From contig NZ_JAAFKG010000072.1 in the NCBI RefSeq assembly GCF_013299185.1, positions 1 to 33,772 of the forward strand: a stretch of DNA of 33,772 nt. Direction: 5' to 3'. A program made the position numbers and the translations under genes. Under the pieces are notes generated by a model that saw only the letters and a program-made list of their open reading frames with translations, was not told the origin of the DNA and did no database searches. This DNA is from Microcoleus sp. bin48.metabat.b7b8b9.023 (GTDB lineage: Bacteria; Cyanobacteriota; Cyanobacteriia; Cyanobacteriales; Microcoleaceae). Below, in pieces: positions 14,199-22,072 of the stretch (the stretch's first letter is position 1; each line of letters starts with the position of its first letter).

Positions 14199-16283
14199 TT
14201 AGCCGATCGCGTCGCGCAGAGCATTTTTTGTCATAGCTGCGATCGACTGTTCCGAAGCTTTCGGCAAATGATAGTATTTCCCGCCCGAAGTCTTGGCCAA
14301 CTCCTTCGCAAAACCCGTCGAAATAAACTTGCTCTCGGTATCAATCACCAGCAACTGCATTCCCAAACCGCGAATTTTAGCAGCAATTTCTAACAATTCC
14401 TTCTTAATATCAGGCTTTTCGCCATCTAAAATCGGTTCGCCCAAAGAACGAGCCAAAGGAATATTACCGCGTCCGTCAGTAATAGCAACAATCGCCACTT
14501 GACCGATATCTCCAGACTGCCGCGCGTTGACTCCCACGCGCACTGCTTGAGTCAAACCGTGGGCGAGGGGGGAACCGCCACCGCAGGGTAATCGTTCCAA
14601 ACGCTTGCGGGCCAAGGCTATCGAGCGAGTCGGGGGTAGCAGGACTTCCGCTTGTTCTCCGCGAAAGGGAATGAGCGCAACTTGGTCGCGGCTTTGATAA
14701 GCTTCGGTGAGTAGCTGCATGACTGCACCTTTTGCCGACTGCATCCGGTTGAGGGCCATGGAACCGGAAGCATCGACGACAAAGACGACTAGAGCTCCAG
14801 CTTTTCTCGCCAAGCGCTTCGCCCGAATGTCTCCCTGTTCCACAAATACCCGCTTATCTCGATTTGGGGTGGAACTCGCCGCGGGTTCTTGGTCTGAATT
14901 CCTTTGGCGGCGGGCTTTTTGGTAGGGTGCGGCGGCGCGGAGAGTCGCATCTACGGCGATGCGGCGCACGGGGCCTTTGGGCAATACTGGCTTGACGTAG
15001 CGGCCTCTATCTTCGGAGAAAATGGTGCTTCTGCTGCCGGATTTGCCTTGGCGGTTGGCATTTTGGGCGAAAAATAGCACGTCGGGGTCGAGAATTACGC
15101 CTTCGGGGTCGAACAAAAATTCTTCGGGAATGTTAGTCTCTTCTTGTTCTTCTGGCGGTTCGTCTTCTTTGTCTTCTTCTTCCTCGTCTTCTTCTTCTTG
15201 TTCTTGTTCCGATTGTTCTGGGGGTGGCGGTGGTGGGGGAGGAGGAGGAGGTGTGTTTTCGTCTGGGGGGGTTTGGACGATGGTGGCGCGGGGTACGATG
15301 ACTAATTCGACGGCGCGGCGCAAGTCTTCGGCGTTAACTTCTGTGCGTCCCTCAAGGGCGGCGGCGGCTTTGGCGACTCGGACTGCGAACAGTTCGGCCC
15401 GGTGTCCTTGAACTGCGCCGCGGATGGCTTCTTCTACTAGGTAGGCGATTTGTTCGCGTTTAATGCTGACATCTTTGAGCCATTCTCTGGCGAGGATGAT
15501 TTGGGTTTTGAGGTTGTCGGTGTCTTCGGCGTATTGGTTGAGAAATTCTTGGGGGGAGCTGGAGTAGGATAAAGCTTGTTCTACTGCATGGACTCTTTCT
15601 TCTAATTCGAGTGCTGCGTCGGCGGAAAGGACGATCGCGATGCGATCGAGCAAATGTTCTCTGAGAGGGCCTTCTTCGGGGTTGTAGGTGGCAATGAACA
15701 GAGGTTTGCAGGGATGTTGGAAGCTAATGCCTTCGCGCTCTATTTGGTTGCGGCCTTCGGTTAATACTGTGAGCAATTGGTTGGAAATATTGTCATCGAG
15801 GAGGTTAATTTCGTCTACATAAAGTACGCCTCGATTTGCTTGGGCTAAGAGTCCGGGTTGGAATACTGTTTGACCGAATTTTACTGATTGTTCGACATCG
15901 ACGGAACCTAAGAGTCTGTCTTCGGTGACACCCAAAGGAATTTGAATGAATGGTGTGGGAATTATTTCAGTAACTTGGGAATTATCTTCCTCTCCCGGTA
16001 CTGTTTCAGATGCGATGAATCCCGTCTCTACAAGATTTTTTTCCTCTTGACAAGTGGGGTCAGCGTTGCAGAATGAATCTTTAATCACTTCAATGGGCGG
16101 CAGCAGGGAGTGTAGGGCTCTAGCCATCACTGATTTGGCTGTGCCGCGACGACCGGCGATGGCGACTCCTCCCAATCCCGGATCGATTGCTGCCAACAGC
16201 AGCGCTAATTTAATGGCTTCTTGCCCAACAACGGCTGTTAGGGGAAAGGCTGTTACGGTGGGGGGTGCGTAGGGGGCAGGCAT
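14199..16283 (-). CDS. chlD: Magnesium-protoporphyrin IX chelatase subunit D
   Basis: ChlD, with ChlI and ChlH, inserts Mg2+ into protoporphyrin IX, the first committed step of chlorophyll synthesis. The 694-residue product has the family build. An N-terminal AAA+ domain carries GRRGTAKS at residues 44-51 and a Walker B-like VLYVDEINLLDD near residue 158. A proline run (about residues 345-356) is followed by a highly acidic linker. A C-terminal von Willebrand A domain has the MIDAS motif VVDASGSMALNRM near residue 505. The start ATG at 16283 fits the conserved beginning FPLTAVVGQEAIKLALLLAA. No other chlorophyll gene is adjacent. The poly-Pro/acidic linker gives a G-rich plus strand and spurious plus-strand ORFs. 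Confidence 0.96.
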   Translation of the reverse strand: MPAPYAPPTVTAFPLTAVVGQEAIKLALLLAAIDPGLGGVAIAGRRGTAKSVMARALHSLLPPIEVIKDSFCNADPTCQEEKNLVETGFIASETVPGEEDNSQVTEIIPTPFIQIPLGVTEDRLLGSVDVEQSVKFGQTVFQPGLLAQANRGVLYVDEINLLDDNISNQLLTVLTEGRNQIEREGISFQHPCKPLFIATYNPEEGPLREHLLDRIAIVLSADAALELEERVHAVEQALSYSSSPQEFLNQYAEDTDNLKTQIILAREWLKDVSIKREQIAYLVEEAIRGAVQGHRAELFAVRVAKAAAALEGRTEVNAEDLRRAVELVIVPRATIVQTPPDENTPPPPPPPPPPPEQSEQEQEEEDEEEEDKEDEPPEEQEETNIPEEFLFDPEGVILDPDVLFFAQNANRQGKSGSRSTIFSEDRGRYVKPVLPKGPVRRIAVDATLRAAAPYQKARRQRNSDQEPAASSTPNRDKRVFVEQGDIRAKRLARKAGALVVFVVDASGSMALNRMQSAKGAVMQLLTEAYQSRDQVALIPFRGEQAEVLLPPTRSIALARKRLERLPCGGGSPLAHGLTQAVRVGVNARQSGDIGQVAIVAITDGRGNIPLARSLGEPILDGEKPDIKKELLEIAAKIRGLGMQLLVIDTESKFISTGFAKELAKTSGGKYYHLPKASEQSIAAMTKNALRDAIG

Positions 16284-16591
16284 TTAAATCGTCTTTGCTC
16301 GAACAGGCTTTGATAATTTAATCATACTGCGTTGAGCGGGCGATCGCATTTCTGGCAAGCGAGTTTTTGCAACCAACAGCTAAGTGAACCCACCGAAATT
16401 AAACTTCAAATACGGATTGCTCAAAGACTTGCTGTGTATATCTTCTTCCTTCTTCCAACTGCCATCGGACTTTTTCCTGCTACTTACGAGCAACTAAAAA
16501 TATTAAAAATTGTATAGATATTAGGCTTGCATCTTGTCGCGATCAAATCTCGAAGATAAAATCATCCCATAATTCAACCAAAAAGTAAACT

Positions 16592-16717
16592 GTGAAACCA
16601 TTAATCACAATTGGTCTGGTAGCACTAATTGGTACGATCGCTTTTTTGATCTGGCAAGATTCCCAGAACACTGAGGGCATAGATAGAAATTTGTTACAGG
16701 CTGCTGGCGCAAAGTAA
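16592..16717 (+). CDS. Possible small single-pass membrane protein (41 aa)
   Basis: A GTG-started ORF encoding one N-terminal transmembrane helix (KPLITIGLVALIGTIAFLIW) and a short polar tail, QDSQNTEGIDRNLLQAAGAK. The composition is that of a real small membrane protein, not random sequence, but I do not recognise a family. There is no strong ribosome binding site. It lies in the otherwise empty space between chlD and the IS607 remnant. Confidence 0.4.
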   Translation: MKPLITIGLVALIGTIAFLIWQDSQNTEGIDRNLLQAAGAK

Positions 16718-16792
16718 ACAATTTCCTAAAAAATTGAGGAATATCCTAGTAAAACCTGGCAGTATAGATGAAAAACAAAAATACTACTAGCA

Positions 16793-17242
16793 ATGACCAA
16801 GTATGTCACATCGCTTTCATGGGTGCGAAATCCAGCAAGTCTCAGAAAAAACCCTTACCCGCAAGCTAGAATCTTCAAAGACATCGTCGCGGGCCTCAAC
16901 TTCAAAAGAAAAACGCTCCTTGCCCTTTTGGGACAAGTCATGTCAAGAAACATCTCAACAATTGTGGTTGGATACCAAGACAGACTCTCCAGGTTTGGTG
17001 GCGACCTCATCAAATGGCTCTGTGAGCCAAACAATTACCAACTCATGGTTCTCAGCAGAAACGAGTTGTCTTGTGAACGAAAAATGGTTGAAGATCTACT
17101 TGCCACCATCCACGTCTTTAGTTGCCGACTCTACTCCGGGCGTAAATACAAATCTACTATCAAAGAAGATTCGAGTTTACCCGGAAACGGAGTTAGCAGC
17201 CAAATGGAGGACTTGGATTGCAGCAAGCAGATGGTGCTATAA
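16793..17242 (+). pseudogene. IS607-family TnpA serine recombinase, N-terminally truncated
   Basis: The frame reads YPQARIFKDIVAGLNFKRKT, then ISTIVVGYQDRLSRFGGDLI, then KMVEDLLATIHVFSCRLYSG followed by RKYK. These are the C-terminal half motifs of IS607-type resolvases (DhxSGLNFKRKGL, hVVAxxDRLxRFG, EDLLxhIHVFSCRL). The expected N-terminal MerR-like DNA-binding domain and the CRVSS catalytic serine are missing: residues before YPQARIF do not match and a stop closes the frame upstream. The product would be about 149 residues against roughly 190-220 for an intact enzyme, so it is inactive as a recombinase. It overlaps the tnpB frame by about 170 bases beyond the probable tnpB start. Confidence 0.72.
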
Positions 17243-18311
17243 CCAAGCAATTGCTATCCTTAAAACCGAAAAGATTGGCAAATACGATCTGAGGAAAAAG
17301 ATTATGGACTCAGCACCACTCTGGGTTTCTGAGCAACCTTATAACCCGCGACAAATGGCAGTGTTCCAAGCTTTTGAAGCGCAAAAAGCCGCCAAAAAGT
17401 CAAAAGGAACCGCAAAATTCAGAAGTCGTTTTGACACATCTCAGACTATCAGATTTCAAATCAGCAATTGGAAGTCTAAAACTTTTTATCCACAAGCAAC
17501 CAAAGGACTATCATTTAAAGCATCTGAACCAATCATAGAAGTGATGGAACACGAGCCAACACTATCACTAATCAATGGGCAGTGGTTTATCTGCTATGCA
17601 GTTGATACCGCAAAGCCTCTTCAGAATGAAAGCAGTTTAGCTATTGCTTTAGACCCTGGTGTTAGAACATTTCTGACTGGTTTTGATGGTAGTGACATCT
17701 TGGAAATAGGTAAAGGTGATATTGGTCGCATCTACCGACTAGCAAGACATTTGGACAAGTTGATGTCGAGGATAGGGATCGACAAGGGAGGGCGATTTAA
17801 GCGATTAAGATATTGTCTGAGAAAGTCGGCGGCAAAGATTCGGATTAAGATTAAAAACTTAGTCAATGAATTACATAAAAAAGCCGCCAAATACCTTGTG
17901 ACAAAGTATAAGCTGATTTTCTTGCCGACCTTTGAAACCCAACAGATGGTAAAGAAAGGTAAACGCAAACTAGCGACTAAAACAGCTAGGGCGATGGTCA
18001 CTTTAAGTCATTATCGTTTCAAACAAATGTTGAAGCATCAGGCTGTTAAATATGGCAGCACTGTAGTAGACATAACCGAAGAATATACATCCAAAACCTG
18101 CTCAAAATGTGGACATATTCACACTAAATTAGGTGGGTCTAAAAAGTTCAAATGTCCAGAATGCGGACACACTCTGGACAGAGACTTAAATGGCGCTTTC
18201 AATATTTTATTGAAAGCTTTGAGAGATACCTCCTTGACAGGGGAGCTTGCAGCTTTTTCTGTCTTGCCATACACGGTAGCGTCAGGCTTAGTTCTGGATT
18301 TACCGGGTTAA
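16803..18311 (+). CDS. tnpB: TnpB, RNA-guided endonuclease of an IS607-type element
   Basis: TnpB is a RuvC-like nuclease guided by an RNA from the element's 3' end. All catalytic parts look intact: Asp in ALDPGVRTFLTGFD (near residue 284 of the long frame), Glu in LPTFETQQM (near 378), Asp in LDRDLNGAFNIL (near 461), and the zinc ribbon CSKCG with CPECG. The open frame starts at ATG 16803, but its first 90 or so residues (Ser/Thr-rich, MSHRFHGCEIQQVSEKTL on) are the out-of-frame reading of the recombinase gene. TnpB homology begins at KKIRVYPETELAAKWRTW. A more credible start is GTG 17073, giving about 412 residues, the usual TnpB size. The guide RNA probably overlaps the 3' end and the following 100 bases. 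Confidence 0.85.
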   Translation: MSHRFHGCEIQQVSEKTLTRKLESSKTSSRASTSKEKRSLPFWDKSCQETSQQLWLDTKTDSPGLVATSSNGSVSQTITNSWFSAETSCLVNEKWLKIYLPPSTSLVADSTPGVNTNLLSKKIRVYPETELAAKWRTWIAASRWCYNQAIAILKTEKIGKYDLRKKIMDSAPLWVSEQPYNPRQMAVFQAFEAQKAAKKSKGTAKFRSRFDTSQTIRFQISNWKSKTFYPQATKGLSFKASEPIIEVMEHEPTLSLINGQWFICYAVDTAKPLQNESSLAIALDPGVRTFLTGFDGSDILEIGKGDIGRIYRLARHLDKLMSRIGIDKGGRFKRLRYCLRKSAAKIRIKIKNLVNELHKKAAKYLVTKYKLIFLPTFETQQMVKKGKRKLATKTARAMVTLSHYRFKQMLKHQAVKYGSTVVDITEEYTSKTCSKCGHIHTKLGGSKKFKCPECGHTLDRDLNGAFNILLKALRDTSLTGELAAFSVLPYTVASGLVLDLPG

Positions 18312-18384
18312 ATGTATCTGTAGTCCATAATGTCTGCGTGGGGGTGAAGTTTGGCAGATATTCCCCATGTTTCATTGTAGTTGA

Positions 18385-18423
18385 GCGATCGCCCGATCGC
18401 CAGACCAAACTTCGGGCGATCGC
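18385..18423. repeat. HIP1-containing 12-bp perfect hairpin downstream of tnpB
   Basis: GCGATCGCCCGA (18385-18396) and TCGGGCGATCGC (18412-18423) are exact inverse complements around a 15-base loop. Each arm contains one HIP1 octamer. The position, 74-112 bases past the tnpB stop, is where a guide-RNA scaffold or the IS right end could lie, but it may simply be two HIP1 sites in a transcription-ending hairpin. Confidence 0.6.
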
Positions 18424-18527
18424 GAGCCTCCCAAAAGAAGTAGTTTCGAGCTAATTTTTCCCTGGGCCGCAACTCTCTCTCTGAATACATTCCAGCTTGG
18501 TGCCACCAAAAGGAGCATTTAAACTTA

Positions 18528-18556
18528 TTGACACAATCGCCATAAAGTAGTAGGAT
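18528..18556 (+). promoter_or_regulatory. Sigma-70 type promoter for the SLC13-type permease gene
   Basis: TTGACA (18528-18533), an exact -35 consensus, is followed after 17 bases by TAGGAT (18551-18556) as -10. Transcription would begin near 18563, leaving a leader of about 47 bases with AGGGG shortly before the ATG at 18610. Confidence 0.65.
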
Positions 18557-18609
18557 TCCTCAAACCGAGAGGTTTTAATTTTTAAGTTTTAATTTTGTCA
18601 GGGGACTAA

Positions 18610-19947
18610 ATGGAAAACGTGCAAGCTGCGATCGCTGCGGTCACATTTATCGGTGTAGTTTTTTTAATAATTACAGAATGGATACATCTCACAATTGCAG
18701 CATTTCTGGGAGCGCTGATTCTGGTTTTCACCCACGTAATGACGTTAAAGGATGCGATCGAATATATCAGTCGCAGTCACGGAACGCTGGGCTTGTTTTT
18801 CGGAGTCATGGTAATGGTGAGAGCCTTTGAACCTACCAAGATATTTGACTACTTGGCCACTCAAATGGTGCTGTTGGCGAAAGGCAAAGGCAAAAATCTC
18901 TTGCTTGGTATTGTCGGAATTACTACCCCAATTTGTGCAGTTTTACCCAACGCCACGACAGTCATGCTGCTAGCACCGTTAATACCGCCAATGGCAGAAG
19001 AAGTCGGTGTAGATTTTGTGCCGCTGCTGATTTTAATGGTATTTGTAGCCAACAGTTCGGGACTGCTGACAATCGTTGGCGATCCGGCGACATTCATAGT
19101 CGGCGATGCGATTAACATGAGCTTTGTAGATTACCTGTTAAAGTTAAGTTTGGGCGGGGCGATCGCCGTAGGAGTTATATTAGTTATTCTGCCGTGGATG
19201 TTCCCCGAAATCTGGCAGAAAGAATTAGACGATTTGGAACACTTGCCGCACCCAAAAATAAATCATCCGCGAGTGTTAGCGGTGGGCGGTTTAATTATAG
19301 CTTTCGTGCTGACATTTTTTGTAGTGGGAGAGTCGTTACCCGTGCCAATTTCACCAGCAGCCGTGGCTTTGTTGGGGGCGGCTTTGGCAATGCTCTTGGC
19401 TCACCATTCCAAAATAGATTCTTTGAACAATATCTTGCGGGATTTAGATTGGAGTACGCTGCTATTTTTTATGTCTATCTTTGTCTTAATTGGCGGTTTG
19501 GAAAAAACCGGAGTCATCGCTGGGATGTCGGGAATACTAGCAGTTATTTTAGGTAAAAACATTTTTCTTGGTTCTTTAACTCTGTTATTTTTTGTGGGTT
19601 TGATGTCGAGCGTGGTGCCAAATATTCCGCTGGTGGTGGCGATGGTGCCGCTGTTAAAACAGTATGTTGTCAATGTCGGACTCGCACCGACAGAAGTGCT
19701 GGCGCCGGATTTTGCAGGGCAGTTTCCACCTGCGGTGCTGCCGCTATTTTATGCGATGATGTACGGGGCAACTTTAGGCGGAAATGGCACTTTGGTAGGA
19801 GCTTCTTCTAATATTGTGGCGGCGGGAATTTCTGAGCTGCACGGGCGCCGGATTTCTTTTCAAACTTTTCTGCGTTACGGGCTTCCTGTGATGACTTTGC
19901 AATTGGTGGCGGCGGCTGTTTATGTAACTATCCGGTTTCTAATTTGA
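18610..19947 (+). CDS. ArsB/NhaD/SLC13-type ion transporter (IT superfamily permease)
   Basis: A 445-residue polytopic membrane protein with 10-12 hydrophobic segments. Recognisable IT-superfamily features are the first helices AAVTFIGVVFLIITEWIHLT, the re-entrant motif NATTVMLLAPLIPPMAEE, NSSGLLTIVGDPATFIVGDA (the S-G-xxThhGDPxxhhhG substrate/cation motif), the second-half repeat SSVVPNIPLVVAMVPLL, and GATLGGNGTLVGASSNIVAA. The layout most resembles the P-protein/ArsB-NhaD branch, so sodium/proton exchange or anion (arsenite, dicarboxylate) transport are candidates; the substrate cannot be told from the sequence. No ars genes are nearby. It has its own promoter just downstream of the IS607 remnant. 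Confidence 0.85.
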   Translation: MENVQAAIAAVTFIGVVFLIITEWIHLTIAAFLGALILVFTHVMTLKDAIEYISRSHGTLGLFFGVMVMVRAFEPTKIFDYLATQMVLLAKGKGKNLLLGIVGITTPICAVLPNATTVMLLAPLIPPMAEEVGVDFVPLLILMVFVANSSGLLTIVGDPATFIVGDAINMSFVDYLLKLSLGGAIAVGVILVILPWMFPEIWQKELDDLEHLPHPKINHPRVLAVGGLIIAFVLTFFVVGESLPVPISPAAVALLGAALAMLLAHHSKIDSLNNILRDLDWSTLLFFMSIFVLIGGLEKTGVIAGMSGILAVILGKNIFLGSLTLLFFVGLMSSVVPNIPLVVAMVPLLKQYVVNVGLAPTEVLAPDFAGQFPPAVLPLFYAMMYGATLGGNGTLVGASSNIVAAGISELHGRRISFQTFLRYGLPVMTLQLVAAAVYVTIRFLI

Positions 19948-19953
19948 AGAAGT

Positions 19954-20216
19954 CATGAGTCATTAGTCATTAGTCATTAGTCATTGGTCATTAGTCAGTA
20001 GTCAGTAGTCATTAGTTATTGGTTGTCAGATTTTTCCAAACTTCTGCAACAGTATTTGTAGGGTGTGTCGCTCGCTCGATAAATCCCTAAATTTAATCGA
20101 TTGTTTCGAGCGAGCGACGCACCTTACACATGGAGTTGAGTAAACAAGCCCAAAAATTGTTGTTTAGCACTACTTTTTATAAATGGCATTATTAGTCATT
20201 AGTTATCAGTCATTAC
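19954..20216. repeat. Heptamer repeats and a 21-bp hairpin repeat after the permease
   Basis: 19954-20023 is a run of GTCATTA/GTCAGTA units, with a short similar run near 20190-20216. Between them, GTAGGGTGTGTCGCTCGCTCG (20058-20078) pairs with the segment at 20107-20127 as a 21-bp stem with two G-T wobbles. Its GTGCGTCGC/GCGACGCAC core is the one that repeats at 21559-21990. No gene is seen at 19948-20270. Confidence 0.75.
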
Positions 20217-20317
20217 TTTTGTTGCTCAAGTTTTCAGCTTCCCCGATCGCCAATATCTACTCCTAAAGAGGTATGGACAGGATGAGAAGGTCGTGCTAGA
20301 TTAATTAAAATCGGCTT

Positions 20318-20540
20318 AAAAAGTCAAGCCTAATCCAGCGCTGCGACCTTAAACAAAGCGTGTGGCTGGAGCGGAGGAACCAATTTTCGGGGCGAATCCC
20401 TACAGAATTAACACCAAAATTAAAAATTACCCAATTAAAAAAATTGAGTGTGATTTTTAATCTTTAATTATGTATAGAAGGACATCTCTCAGTCCTAGCC
20501 CGTCAGCTAACTTCGCAGGCATTGAGAAGAGACTGAAGAG
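20318..20540 (+). promoter_or_regulatory. Cyclic di-AMP riboswitch (ydaO/yuaA type)
   Basis: Conserved blocks of the c-di-AMP riboswitch occur in order. AGCCTAATCC (about 20327-20336) comes first, then GCGGAGGAACC (about 20371-20381) and GGGGCGAATCCC (about 20389-20400). After a variable arm come AGTCCTAGCCCGTCAGCTAA (20491-20510) and CGCAGGCATTGAGAAGAG. These parallel the Thermoanaerobacter ydaO RNA (CCGAATCC, ACGGAGGAACC, GGGGTTAATC, CCCGCACCCGACAGCTAAC, GGAGGCAATAAAGGA). TCAAGCC (20324-20330) pairs with GGCATTGA (20518-20525) as the closing stem. It lies about 100 bases before the ABC transporter permease gene on the same strand. In other bacteria this class is usually an OFF switch for potassium or osmolyte transport and wall-remodelling genes. 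Confidence 0.88.
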
Positions 20541-20636
20541 TCAACTTGTCTTATATAGATAGTTTGGCTGCATCAGTGTCTTAGGTTGGTATTGTTCAAG
20601 ATTCTTGTACCGCCCCTGACTCTGAAGGAGATTTAA

Positions 20637-21485
20637 ATGTCAATACAACTTAATTTAGGTGCGATCGCAATTGCCGGACAAGCTGCCTGGAAACGAACAA
20701 AACCCGTTGTTATCCGAGATAATGTATTGTTGCCGGCTGCGGGTTTTTTGGGAATTCTTGGCCTGTGGTGGATTGTTGCTAGCTTCAAAAGCGATTTAAT
20801 TCCCACTCCGTATCAAGCGTTAATCGCTAATTTAGATTACATATTGCATCCATTTTACCAGCGGGGGCCTGGAGATTTAGGCATTGGCTGGCTGCTGCTA
20901 GCGAGTTTGCGGCGGGTATTGCTGGGATTTTTGCTGGGTGCAGCAGTGGCGATTCCCGTGGGATTTCTGATCGGGATGTCGAAACCGGCAATGATGGCGC
21001 TCAATCCGCTGATTCAAATCTTCAAACCGGTGTCGCCGCTGGCTTGGCTGCCGATCGCTCTATCAATCTTTAATTTAGCAGATCCGTCGGCTATTTTTGT
21101 GATATTTATCACGTCTTTGTGGCCGACTATTATCAATACAGCTTTGGGAGTTTCTAGCGTTTCCAAGGATTATCTCGATGTGGCGCGAGTGTTGGAAATG
21201 TCGCGCTGGAGGCGGATTACTAAGATAATTTTGCCTGCGAGTTTGCCTTACATTTTTACTGGTTTGCGGATTAGTTTGGGGATTGCTTGGCTGGTGATTG
21301 TGGCGGTGGAAATGCTGACTGGTGGTGTAGGAATTGGCTTTTTTGTGTGGGATGAGTGGAGCCGTTTGAATCTAAGTTCGGTATTTTTAGCGGTGTTTGT
21401 AATTGGCTTAACTGGTTTGCTGCTCGATTGGGCTGTTGGCAAGGTTCAGGAATTGGTAACGCATCGATCGATCGAGAGTCATTAG
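20637..21485 (+). CDS. ABC transporter permease, nitrate/cyanate/bicarbonate (NrtB/CynB/CmpB) type
   Basis: A 282-residue inner membrane permease with a BPD_transp_1 domain of five to six helices. The first helix is PAAGFLGILGLWWIVASF, followed by the family's ...LIPTPYQAL. Further segments are LLASLRRVLLGFLLGAAVAI and the NPLIQIFKPVSPLAWLPIAL stretch typical of NrtB/SsuC-type permeases. The cytoplasmic EAA loop reads VSKDYLDVARVLEMSRWRRI. AGGAG precedes the ATG by about 7 bases. It heads a cluster with a NrtA-like binding protein and a NrtD-like ATPase, and follows a c-di-AMP riboswitch. There is no NrtC-type fused ATPase, so a CynABD-like or uncharacterised anion system is more likely than a full NrtABCD system. 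Substrate unproven. Confidence 0.88.
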   Translation: MSIQLNLGAIAIAGQAAWKRTKPVVIRDNVLLPAAGFLGILGLWWIVASFKSDLIPTPYQALIANLDYILHPFYQRGPGDLGIGWLLLASLRRVLLGFLLGAAVAIPVGFLIGMSKPAMMALNPLIQIFKPVSPLAWLPIALSIFNLADPSAIFVIFITSLWPTIINTALGVSSVSKDYLDVARVLEMSRWRRITKIILPASLPYIFTGLRISLGIAWLVIVAVEMLTGGVGIGFFVWDEWSRLNLSSVFLAVFVIGLTGLLLDWAVGKVQELVTHRSIESH

Positions 21486-22066
21486 TCAGTTGTCATTAGT
21501 CATTAGTCAGTAGTCATTAGTCATTAGCGAACAGTTAACTGTCAACTGTCAACTGTCAGGTGCGTCGCTCATTTCCTGTCGATTTTTGTTTGTGATGGTT
21601 GGTGGCGACGCACCCTACAACTATCAACTATCAACTGTCAAGCGGTCAACTGTCAGGTGCGTCGCTCATTTCCTGTCGATTTTTGTTTGTGATGGTTGGT
21701 GGCGACGCACCCTACAACTATCAACTGTCAAGCGGTCAACTGTCAGGTGCGTCGCTCATTTCCTGTCGATTTTTGTTTGTGATGGTTGGTGGCGACGCAC
21801 CCTACAACTATCAACTGTCAAGCGGTCAACTGTCAGGTGCGTCGCTCATTTCCTGTCGATTTTTGTTTGTGATGGTTGGTGGCGACGCACCCTACAACTA
21901 CAACTATCAACTGTCAAGCGGTCAACTGTCAGGTGCGTCGCTCATTTCCTGTCGATTTTTGTTTGTGATGGTTGGTGGCGACGCACCCTACAACTATCAA
22001 CTAAGAGGGCGGGCACGCACCATCCACCGCCCCTACAACTGTCAACTGTCAACTGTCAACTATCAA
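21486..22066. repeat. Five-copy 90-bp hairpin repeat array inside the transporter cluster
   Basis: After a short GTCATTA run (21486-21526), five copies of a unit start at about 21559, 21656, 21746, 21836 and 21932. Each has GGTGCGTCGC, a constant AT-rich middle (CTCATTTCCTGTCGATTTTT then GTTTGTGATGGTTG) and GCGACGCACC, a 10-bp stem, joined by CTATCAACTGTCAAGCGGTC linkers. It separates the permease from the binding-protein gene by 587 bases. The 90-base period keeps the frame open, producing a false 158-codon extension of the downstream gene. Confidence 0.93.
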
Positions 22067-22072
22067 CTGTAT

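Larger units (their letters stand above)
16793..18423 (+). mobile_element. 5'-truncated IS607-family insertion sequence
   Basis: Holds the C-terminal part of an IS607-type serine recombinase (tnpA) overlapping a TnpB-type gene in another frame, the compact arrangement of IS607 elements. The recombinase lacks its N-terminal helix-turn-helix and catalytic serine region, so the element cannot move on its own unless supplied in trans. I could not define exact ends. The 3' boundary given here includes the 12-bp hairpin at 18385-18423, as a guess at the right end. Confidence 0.65.

Noticed and set aside
20400..20636. NtcA site (GTA-N8-TAC) upstream of the ABC permease
   Set aside because: No GTA-N8-TAC match was found in the leader; near matches such as GTATTGTTCAAGATT lack the second half-site.
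21599..22072. 158-residue N-terminal extension of the substrate-binding protein
   Set aside because: It is translation of the five hairpin repeats. The Tat signal peptide and lipobox begin right after ATG 22073, so export requires the internal start.
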